This document shows positions 43,485-51,172 of a stretch of DNA of 64,000 nucleotides, piece after piece; the stretch's first letter is position 1; each line of letters opens with the position of its first letter. Under the pieces are notes generated by a model. It was given only the letters and a program-made list of their open reading frames with translations. It searched no databases and was not told the origin of the DNA. The translations under genes and the position numbers were made by a program. This DNA comes from Pseudomonas sp. CCC3.1 (lineage in GTDB: Bacteria; Pseudomonadota; Gammaproteobacteria; Pseudomonadales; Pseudomonadaceae), in contig NZ_CP133778.1 in the NCBI RefSeq assembly GCF_034347405.1, forward strand, positions 1,612,001 through 1,676,000, in the 5' to 3' direction.

Positions 43485-43870
43485 CACAAAGGGGAGCCGA
43501 GGCTCCCCTTTAATGTGTCGTTACTGCTCTTTTTTTATTATTGAAGGGCGGTCTATTGTTGTTTTTGGAACTCACCCTTTTCTGCGTTTTTTTGCGATCC
43601 CCATCCGGGATCAAGAGCAAACGTATTTTTTTGAGCGCTGATCCACTTTTATCACCGGCTATCAAACCTGTGATCCAACCTGTGCGGGTGCTACCTGAAG
43701 GTAGTTTTATTCTTCTCTGCCCGGTTGCGAGGTGGCTCTTAAGCTCCTCGGAAAAGTAAACCTTCTCCAAAAAAATCTGTTAGCTGCGTCTCTGCCGTGT
43801 TGTTTTTGTTATGTCAGAGTCGTTTCGTATTGTTTTTATTATGTTGCTGCGGTTTTTATTCTTGTTATGC
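43485..43870 (-). ncRNA. crcY: CrcZ/CrcY-family small RNA (Crc/Hfq sponge)
   Basis: About 386 nt on the minus strand. It starts near 43870 (GCATAACAAG) below a -24/-12 promoter and ends at a strong terminator. It carries six A-rich motifs of AAnAAnAA type: about 43857-43867, 43828-43840, 43798-43810, 43705-43716, 43553-43566 and 43530-43543. CrcZ, CrcY and CrcX titrate Hfq/Crc and so relieve carbon catabolite repression; their synthesis needs CbrB and sigma-54. The position next to the HMG-CoA lyase gene matches my recollection of crcY in P. putida. Which family member this is remains inferred. Confidence 0.88.
43487..43508 (-). terminator. Terminator of the CrcY-like RNA
   Basis: Stem GGGGAGCC / GGCTCCCC (43491-43498 / 43501-43508) with a two-base loop; read on the minus strand it is followed by TTTGTGTTTT. 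Confidence 0.85.
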
Positions 43871-43880
43871 CATAGAGATA

Positions 43881-43896
43881 GCAGGAGCCGTGCCAA
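43881..43896 (-). promoter_or_regulatory. Sigma-54 (-24/-12) promoter of the CrcY-like RNA
   Basis: Minus strand TTGGCACGGCTCCTGCTA: the GG of TTGGCAC and the GC of TGCT are spaced exactly 12 bp, as sigma-54 needs. The predicted start is 43870 or 43869. Confidence 0.9.
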
Positions 43897-43941
43897 CTTT
43901 TAAAAGTCTTTATAAATCAATGGCTTGGTTTTATAGGTAAT

Positions 43942-43969
43942 AAAAAACCGGCCTGGGTGAGGGCCGGTT
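43942..43969 (-). terminator. Terminator after liuE
   Basis: Stem AACCGGCC / GGCCGGTT (43946-43953 / 43962-43969) with an eight-base loop; on the minus strand it ends in six T. It separates liuE transcription from the sRNA promoter. Confidence 0.88.
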
Positions 43970-43976
43970 TGTTTCC

Positions 43977-44009
43977 GTGTTACTCGTTTGTGTGAGGGTG
44001 CGGTAACAC
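43977..44009. promoter_or_regulatory. Candidate CbrB enhancer site
   Basis: Inverted repeat GTGTTAC (43977-43983) and GTAACAC (44003-44009) about 95-115 bp upstream of the sigma-54 promoter, the distance usual for a bacterial enhancer. GTTAC half-sites have been linked with CbrB. It lies between the liuE stop codon and its terminator. Confidence 0.45.
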
Positions 44010-44022
44010 AAAGGCACACTTT

Positions 44023-44919
44023 TTAACCTTGGCGGGCCTTGGCGACCCGAGACCCGGTAACACGCCCCAGCACACGGCAGATGTGTTCGCCTGCCAGTAA
44101 CAGTTTGTCCATGTCGACCCCGGTCTCAATGCCCATGCCATTGAGCATGTACAGCACGTCTTCGGTGGCCACGTTGCCGCTGGCGCCCTTGGCATACGGG
44201 CAGCCGCCCAGGCCTGCCACCGAGCTGTCGAACACATTGATACCTTCGAGCAAGCTGGCGTAGATGTTGACCATGGCCTGGCCATAGGTGTCATGGAAAT
44301 GCCCGGCGAGTTTTTCGCGGGGGACATAAGCCCCGACGGCTTCGAACATGGCGCGGGTTGCCGAAGGCGTGCCGGTGCCGATGGTGTCGCCCAGAGACAC
44401 TTCGTAACAGCCCATGGCGTATAGCTCTTTGGCCACGGCGGCAACTTGTTGCGCCGACACTTGGCCTTCGTACGGGCAGCCCAGCACACAGGACACATAG
44501 CCGCGCACGCTGATGCCGTGTTGCCTGGCGGACTCCATGATGGGCACAAAGCGTTCCAGGCTTTCACTGATCGAACAGTTGATGTTGCGCTGCGAAAACG
44601 CTTGGGAGGCGGCGGCGAACACGGCCACTTCTTTAACCCCGGCCGCGACGGCGTCTTCAAAGCCGCGCATATTGGGCGTCAATGCCCCATAAACCACACC
44701 CGGCTTGTGCTGGATCTGGGCGAACACCTCGGCGGAACCGGCCATTTGCGGCACCCATTTAGGCGACACAAAACTGCCGACTTCGATATAGCCCAGGCCT
44801 GCATCGGTCAGGGCGTTCACCAACTGCACCTTGTCGGCGACGCTGATGGGCTGGGCTTCATTTTGCAGACCGTCGCGCGGGCCGACTTCAATCAGGCGCA
44901 CATGGGCAGGAAGTGTCAT
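44023..44919 (-). CDS. liuE: Hydroxymethylglutaryl-CoA lyase
   Basis: 298 residues. TIM-barrel lyase of the DRE-TIM type that splits HMG-CoA into acetyl-CoA and acetoacetate, the last step of leucine breakdown. The metal motif EVGPRDGLQNE (about 11-21) and signature SVAGLGGCPYAKGASGN with the catalytic cysteine are present. It lies apart from liuABCD, with the acyl-CoA synthetase and sRNA between; liuR is 97 bp upstream on the same strand. Confidence 0.96.
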   Translation of the reverse strand: MTLPAHVRLIEVGPRDGLQNEAQPISVADKVQLVNALTDAGLGYIEVGSFVSPKWVPQMAGSAEVFAQIQHKPGVVYGALTPNMRGFEDAVAAGVKEVAVFAAASQAFSQRNINCSISESLERFVPIMESARQHGISVRGYVSCVLGCPYEGQVSAQQVAAVAKELYAMGCYEVSLGDTIGTGTPSATRAMFEAVGAYVPREKLAGHFHDTYGQAMVNIYASLLEGINVFDSSVAGLGGCPYAKGASGNVATEDVLYMLNGMGIETGVDMDKLLLAGEHICRVLGRVTGSRVAKARQG

Positions 44920-44949
44920 GGGGATTCACCGGTTCAATGTGGATGATCC

Positions 44950-45005
44950 CTGTAGGAGCGAGCTTTTGATCTTTGAAAGATCGCGAGGCAAGCTCGCTCC
45001 TACAG
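44950..45005. repeat. Dispersed palindrome, GAGCGAGC family (copy 3)
   Basis: CTGTAGGAGCGAGCTT on the left and AAGCTCGCTCCTACAGG on the right, with GATCTTTGAAAGATC between. It occupies most of the spacer between liuR and liuE. Confidence 0.88.
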
Positions 45006-45015
45006 GATTCAGGAT

Positions 45016-45411
45016 TCAGGCCGTCTGACTTTTTATGGTGTGTTCAAGCGCCTGAATACAGCGCTCTTCGGCGGTATCGAGCTCAAGTTGCATCTGCTGA
45101 ATATCCAAAAGCTGCTGTTCAAGCTGCTGACGACGTTCGGCTATTTTGCCCAGCATGCTGTTCAACTGTTTCTGGTTGCCGCTGCTCGGGTCGTAAAGCT
45201 CAATCAGTTCGCGGCATTCGGCCAACGAAAAACCGATGCGTTTGCCGCGCAGAATCAGCTTCAGGCTGACCTTGTCCCGTGCCGAATACACCCGCTCCTG
45301 GCCACGGCGCTCGGGGGAGAGCAGGCCTTGCTCTTCATAGAAGCGGATGGCGCGGGTGGTGATGTCGAGTTCACGGGCAAGATCGGAAATGCTGTACGTC
45401 TGGCTGCTCAT
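45016..45411 (-). CDS. liuR: MerR-family regulator of leucine/isovalerate catabolism
   Basis: 131 residues. MerR-type winged helix (YSISDLARELDITTRAIRFYEEQGLL, in part, residues 5-31) followed by a long dimerisation helix (about 80-115). No metal-binding cysteines, as expected for LiuR. ATG 45411 has AAGAG seven bases upstream; a GTG two codons earlier is too close to that site. A palindromic operator lies 43 bp upstream. It likely represses liuABCD, the acyl-CoA synthetase and itself until an intermediate accumulates. Confidence 0.9.
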   Translation of the reverse strand: MSSQTYSISDLARELDITTRAIRFYEEQGLLSPERRGQERVYSARDKVSLKLILRGKRIGFSLAECRELIELYDPSSGNQKQLNSMLGKIAERRQQLEQQLLDIQQMQLELDTAEERCIQALEHTIKSQTA

Positions 45412-45437
45412 GGGCACGCTCTTAAAGGACCATGCCG

Positions 45438-46403
45438 TTAAGCTAATGGCTGGTTGACGTTTACGTCAAGCAAGCGTTGCGCCGCGGCTTTTTTTTCAAG
45501 CGCCAGTTGCTGCTGGCACACCTCGATCAATTGCTCGCGCATCCAGCGGTTGGCGGGGTCTTGCTCGGTGCTTTCGTGCCAGTACAGATGGGTTTCCACG
45601 TTCGGCAACTCACTGATAGGCAACGGCACAAAGTGCAGGCTATGGCGCCGGGCAAAACGCTCAGGCACGGTCATCACCATGTCTGTTTGCTGCAACACAT
45701 TCGACGCCATCAAGTAGTGCTGTGAACGCAGGGTAATTTTGCGCTGCAAGCCGATTTTGCCCAGCGCCAGATCCACCTGGCCGAGGCCGTTGCGGCGGGT
45801 CGAGATATGAATGTGGGTTAAGCCCAGATACTCATCCAGACTGATCGCGGCCTTGCCGGCCAATGGATGGCCCTGGCGCATGGCGCACACATAACGGTCT
45901 TCCATCAATTTGACGTGACGCACCTGGGCATCGGTATTGAGCGGCGCATCGACGGCGAAATCCAGGCGTCCTGCTGCCAGGTCGCTGGTGGTCTCACGGC
46001 GATGGGACAAAAAACTCTCAATCACCACTGCGGGTGCATGACGGCGCAGGCGCTGAAACAGCGGCGGCAGAATCACCGCTTCTGTGAGGTCGGTCATGCT
46101 GATGCGAAATGTCTTGTTGGCTTGCAGCGGGTTGAATGTGCGGCTTTCTTGTACCGACACCCGCAACAAAGCCAAGGCGCTGCGCACCGGGCTGATGATG
46201 TTTTGTGCCATGGGCGTGGGCACCATGCCTTGGGCGGTGCGCACGAACAACGGGTCGTTGAAGCTTTCGCGCAACCGGGCCAGTGCATTGGACACCGCAG
46301 GCTGAGTGATACCGATGATCTGTCCGGCACGGGTCAGGTTGGCTTCGGTGTAAATGGCGTCGAAGACGACAAACAGATTGAGGTCGACCTTATTCAGGTT
46401 CAT
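45438..46403 (-). CDS. LysR-family transcriptional regulator
   Basis: 321 residues. Winged helix (MNLNKVDLNLFVVFDAIYTEANLTRAGQIIGITQPAVSNALARLRE, in part) and an effector domain of the NodD/SyrM/LeuO-like group (HRRETTSDLAAGRLDFAVD). Divergent from the acyl-CoA dehydrogenase at 46560, which it may control. Its last codons overlap the third LiuR-type operator. ATG 46403 chosen by family start. Confidence 0.9.
   Translation of the reverse strand: MNLNKVDLNLFVVFDAIYTEANLTRAGQIIGITQPAVSNALARLRESFNDPLFVRTAQGMVPTPMAQNIISPVRSALALLRVSVQESRTFNPLQANKTFRISMTDLTEAVILPPLFQRLRRHAPAVVIESFLSHRRETTSDLAAGRLDFAVDAPLNTDAQVRHVKLMEDRYVCAMRQGHPLAGKAAISLDEYLGLTHIHISTRRNGLGQVDLALGKIGLQRKITLRSQHYLMASNVLQQTDMVMTVPERFARRHSLHFVPLPISELPNVETHLYWHESTEQDPANRWMREQLIEVCQQQLALEKKAAAQRLLDVNVNQPLA
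45454..45469. promoter_or_regulatory. LiuR-type operator 3 (upstream of liuR)
   Basis: TTGACGTTTACGTCAA, closely matching the two operators at 41597 and 41639. It sits 43 bp upstream of liuR and inside the 3' end of the LysR gene, encoding its DVNVNQ tail. It suggests autoregulation. Confidence 0.75.
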
Positions 46404-46559
46404 GGCGCGTGGCTCTTGTTGTTGGCGGTAAGGCAGCGGGTGAATCATATATTGCTTATGAATGGTAATACACACTGTAAATAGACAGCGCAAATGATGA
46501 GTGGCTGATCTAGCATCACGCCATCACCGACTCACATTCACGCTAAAAGGTAGCCACTC

Positions 46560-47774
<1,215 letters not shown>

Positions 47775-47784
47775 ACACATTTCA

Positions 47785-47851
47785 TGTGGGAGTCTGGCTT
47801 GCCAGCGATGCAGGCGCTACGGTCCAATCGCTGGCAAGCCAGCTCCCACAT
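47785..47851. repeat. Dispersed palindrome, GTGGGAGxTGGCTTGCCAGCGAT family
   Basis: Arms TGTGGGAGTCTGGCTTGCCA and TGGCAAGCCAGCTCCCACA around GCGATGCAGGCGC. Located between convergent genes; a second REP class distinct from the GAGCGAGC family. Confidence 0.85.
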
Positions 47852-47866
47852 TAGTTGTATTTTTTA

Positions 47867-49183
47867 TCAGTACACCCACACTTCAACCCGGCGATTCTTC
47901 ACCCGGCCTTCGTCTTCGGTGTTGGTCGCCACCGGCATTTGCGCTCCATAACCACGAATCTCGCGCAGCACCACGCCGCTTTTTACCAGCTCTCGGCGCA
48001 CGGTCATTGCCCTGAGTTTTGACAGCAACTGTGCGCGCTCCGAATCGTCCTTTGCATCACCAAAGCCCACCAGCGTGACCTGCTTGTTAAGTTTGTTGTG
48101 CGCCTTTAAATAATGGATCACCCGCAACAAATCCTGACGTGCCTTGTTGTCGAGCGTGGCGCTGCCTTCTTCAAAACGAAAATTGACCGACAAGCGCTGC
48201 GCCTGGGTTGTCAGGGCCTGATAGTCCTCGGGCATGTGCGCGCCGGGCTGCACGTGGCTGGCCTGAACGGTTTGCGCGATAAAACCGTTTTGCGCAACGA
48301 TGGCCTGGCCCTTGGCGCTTTGGGTGAACGTCACCAGGGCCTTGGCCAGCGGATTCTGACTGGTGGGCGGCAGGTAAAAGAACAGGCGCCGCGACAATGG
48401 GTAGTCTTCGCTGGCAATCAGGCTGTTGAGCGGCAGCATAGGCTGCGACGCGCCATCGACAATGGCCAGCGCTTTGGCGGCGCGAATGTAAGGCAGGCCG
48501 ATGAAGCCGATGGCGTGCGGGTCTTTGCTGACGGCGTCTGATAACGCCTCGCTGGACTCAAAACGCAATGCCGTGCCGCTCAGTGGGCGTGTGGCACGGC
48601 TCAGTACCAACTCTTTAAACGTGTCCCAAGTCCCCGACTGGTTATCGCGGGCATACAAATTAATCGTGCCGCCGACACCGCCCAGCGCTTCCCACGTGCT
48701 GATCTCACCATTGAACACCTTGGCCAATTGCTCGGTGTTGAGCTGATTCAGCGGGTTTTGCGGGTGCACAATAATTGCCAGCCCGTCGATAGCGATCACC
48801 TGTTCTGCTTCAGGGCTTTTCAGATCGCCGAGGGCTTCGAGTTCGACCAGTTCGCGGTCCTTGATCGGCCGCGACGACGCCACCAAGTCGGCGTGTCCGG
48901 CTTTGAGCGTACTGAAACCTGTGCCTGAGCCGTGAGCTGACACATCCACACGGATCTGCTGGCCCAAGGTCTTGGTGGCGACAATGCTGTACTCGTTGGG
49001 CGGGGTGACCGGCACGCTGTGAATATTGTGAAAACCTTGCTCAGCCAGCATGGCTGCCACCAGTGCGGGGCCGAGGTTGGCGCCGATGGTGTTGGAACCC
49101 TGAATGCGTAAGTCAGCGACAGGCCCGGCAAAGGCCAGGTGCGTGATTGCACACAACAGAATCAGTGACTTAAAACGCAGCAT
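47867..49183 (-). CDS. PstS-like substrate-binding / OmpA fusion protein
   Basis: 438 residues with a signal peptide (MLRFKSLILLCAITHLAFA). Residues about 22-300 form a phosphate-binding-type PBP domain (RIQGSNTIGANLGPALV, SGTGFSTLKAGHADLV, ARDNQSGTWDTFKELV). Residues about 320-438 are an OmpA-type peptidoglycan-binding domain ending RVKNRRVEVWVY. It may hold a ligand-binding domain at the cell wall. Ligand unproven. Not near any pst transporter genes. Confidence 0.9.
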   Translation of the reverse strand: MLRFKSLILLCAITHLAFAGPVADLRIQGSNTIGANLGPALVAAMLAEQGFHNIHSVPVTPPNEYSIVATKTLGQQIRVDVSAHGSGTGFSTLKAGHADLVASSRPIKDRELVELEALGDLKSPEAEQVIAIDGLAIIVHPQNPLNQLNTEQLAKVFNGEISTWEALGGVGGTINLYARDNQSGTWDTFKELVLSRATRPLSGTALRFESSEALSDAVSKDPHAIGFIGLPYIRAAKALAIVDGASQPMLPLNSLIASEDYPLSRRLFFYLPPTSQNPLAKALVTFTQSAKGQAIVAQNGFIAQTVQASHVQPGAHMPEDYQALTTQAQRLSVNFRFEEGSATLDNKARQDLLRVIHYLKAHNKLNKQVTLVGFGDAKDDSERAQLLSKLRAMTVRRELVKSGVVLREIRGYGAQMPVATNTEDEGRVKNRRVEVWVY

Positions 49184-49273
49184 TAACGGGCACCTTCCTG
49201 GAGCCATAGAAGTGCCAGCAATTTAAGTCAGAAACGTTTCAATACCATGACGCGGGAGGGGGCTACCCCGAAT

Positions 49274-49342
49274 CTGTAGGAGCGAGCTTGCCTCGCGATC
49301 TTTTGAACCGTTAAAAGATCGCGAGGCAAGCTCGTTCCTACG
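49274..49342. repeat. Dispersed palindrome, GAGCGAGC family (copy 4)
   Basis: CTGTAGGAGCGAGCTTGCCT on the left and AGGCAAGCTCGTTCCTACG on the right, with CGCGATCTTTTGAA central sequence. Between xthA and the fusion-protein gene. Confidence 0.9.
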
Positions 49343-49349
49343 CTCTAGA

Positions 49350-50162
49350 TCAGCTCAATTCCAACCAGATCGGCGCATGGTCAGACGGTTTTTCCATGGC
49401 ACGCAACTCGTAGTCAACGCCCGCAGCCTTGATCCGTGGCACCAGGCCTTGGGAGGTCAGAATCACGTCAATACGCAGTCCGCGCTTGGGCTCATCTTCA
49501 AAACCGCGGCTGCGGTAGTCGAACCAGCTGAAGCGGTCGGCCACTTCTGGGTGCAGGTAGCGGAAGCTGTCGACCAGGCCCCAGTTCTTGAGGCGCTCCA
49601 GCCATTCACGTTCTTCCGGCAGAAAGCTGCACTTGCCGGTTTTCAGCCAGCGCTTGGCGTTGTCCGGGCCAATGCCGATGTCGCAGTCTTGCGGGGAGAT
49701 ATTAATGTCGCCCATCACCACCAGCGGTTGTTCGTTGCTGAACTGACTTTCAAGCAAGTGCTGCAAATCGCTGTAAAAGCGCTGTTTGGCTGGAAATTTG
49801 GTTGGATGGTCGCGGCTTTCACCCTGTGGAAAGTAACCATTCATGATGGTCACCGGCTGGTCATTTTCGTCAGCGAACGTGCCCCATATAAAGCGCCGTT
49901 GCGCGTCTTCTTCATCGCTGGCAAAGCCTTTGTGCAATTGCAGCGGCGGTTTGCGCGAGAGCAGGGCAACGCCGTAATGGCCTTTTTGGCCATGAAAATG
50001 CACGTGATAGCCCAGTGCTTCAATGTCCGCGATGGGGAACTGATCGTCATGGACTTTGGTTTCTTGCAGGCCGATGACGTCGGGCTGGTGTTTTTCGATC
50101 AGCGCTGCCAGCTGATGCGGCCGAGCGCGCAGGCCATTAATGTTGAATGAAACGATTTTCAT
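49350..50162 (-). CDS. xthA: Exodeoxyribonuclease III
   Basis: 270 residues. AP endonuclease and 3'-5' exonuclease of base excision repair. Metal ligand Glu34 (GLQETKVHD), Asp152 and Asn154 (VVMGDINISP) and the C-terminal His262 (PSDHAPIWLEL) match E. coli Xth. Starts MKIVSFNINGLRAR at 50162. Confidence 0.97.
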   Translation of the reverse strand: MKIVSFNINGLRARPHQLAALIEKHQPDVIGLQETKVHDDQFPIADIEALGYHVHFHGQKGHYGVALLSRKPPLQLHKGFASDEEDAQRRFIWGTFADENDQPVTIMNGYFPQGESRDHPTKFPAKQRFYSDLQHLLESQFSNEQPLVVMGDINISPQDCDIGIGPDNAKRWLKTGKCSFLPEEREWLERLKNWGLVDSFRYLHPEVADRFSWFDYRSRGFEDEPKRGLRIDVILTSQGLVPRIKAAGVDYELRAMEKPSDHAPIWLELS

Positions 50163-50198
50163 GGGCAGGCAGTCCTGAGTAAAAGGGCGATGTTAGGC

Positions 50199-50333
50199 GC
50201 TGTACGAAATGTTTTCGAGCGAAGGTTAGGCAAGGCGAAAACAGGCGAGAAAGCGGAGTTTACGGGTTGTAAATGAGTATTTCGAGCCTGTTTTCAACGC
50301 CGCATAACCGAGCGCAGATACATTTCGTACAGC
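50199..50333. mobile_element. MITE-like inverted-repeat element
   Basis: A 135-bp segment bounded by a perfect 14-bp inverted repeat, GCTGTACGAAATGT and ACATTTCGTACAGC. The interior (TTTTCGAGCGAAGGTTAGGC) resembles a family of short elements I recall from other Pseudomonas spacers. It has no coding capacity, and no target duplication is evident. Confidence 0.65.
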
Positions 50334-50473
50334 GGCTTGGCGGCCAGCGTGCAGAGGGGCAAAAGCACTGCTAACGTAGGATCTGTGCGACTAGATGGAA
50401 CTGTTGCGGCCCTTGCAGGCTCGTACTCACTACAAGTGCCGCCCTCCACGCGGTGCCATGGAGATTTGTGGAC

Positions 50474-51109
50474 ATGCCCACCTGCCAGATCCAAGTGCTC
50501 GACAGCGGCTATTCAAAAGAAGCGCGCTCTTTGCTGTATCAGGCTTACCACCATGACCCGACATTTCGTTACGTGTTTGAGGCCCATCGCAGGGGGTATG
50601 CGCAACGGGTTCGGGCCACCGTGCGGGCGCTGGTCAAACAGCATTTTTTCCAGGACCTGCCTGCATTGGGGTTACTGGCCAATGATCGGCTGGTTGGCGT
50701 GGCGCTGATTGCGCCGCCGCAACGCCGGTTGGGTATTACCGAGAGCTGGGCGTGGCAGTTGCGCATGGTCCTGACCGCGGGCTTGCGGGGTACACGGCGC
50801 TATCTTGAATACCATCAGGCGATCCAGGCGTGTGTGCCAGGCGACGCTGTTCACATGTTGCCGCTACTGGCGATTCACCCTGATTTTCCAGAAATGTCCT
50901 ATGGTGAACAGTTGCTTGAAGCTGTCCATAATTGGTGCGCTCAGGACGAACATTCCGAAGGCGTCGTGCTCGACAGCGGCAACCCGAATTACCAGGCTTT
51001 TTATAAACGCCATGGCTACGTGCAAATTGGCGAAGTCACGATAGGACCCGTTGTTGAGCACGTATTTTTCCACGCCAACCCACAGGTGTTACAAACAGCA
51101 ACGGCTTAA
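50474..51109 (+). CDS. GNAT-family N-acetyltransferase
   Basis: 211 residues. The GNAT core appears as LLANDRLVGVALI, then LLPLLAIHPDFPEMSYGEQLLEAV (the acetyl-CoA strand and loop) and VVLDSGNPNYQAFYKRHGYVQIGE. The loop lacks the usual RxxGxG, with DFPEMSYGEQLL in its place, so the enzyme may bind CoA differently. Start uncertain between 50453 and 50474. It lies 63 bp upstream of tamA. Confidence 0.82.
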   Translation: MPTCQIQVLDSGYSKEARSLLYQAYHHDPTFRYVFEAHRRGYAQRVRATVRALVKQHFFQDLPALGLLANDRLVGVALIAPPQRRLGITESWAWQLRMVLTAGLRGTRRYLEYHQAIQACVPGDAVHMLPLLAIHPDFPEMSYGEQLLEAVHNWCAQDEHSEGVVLDSGNPNYQAFYKRHGYVQIGEVTIGPVVEHVFFHANPQVLQTATA

Positions 51110-51172
51110 GGGCAAGTTTTTGCCCATTGGCGCGCGCTATGACCACCTCTGCCCGTGATAGCATCCGCGCCT

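Noticed and set aside
43510..43770. An 86-codon frame on the minus strand, possibly a small protein
   Set aside because: It begins with TTG, has no ribosome site, ends inside a terminator and lies wholly within the CrcY-like RNA.
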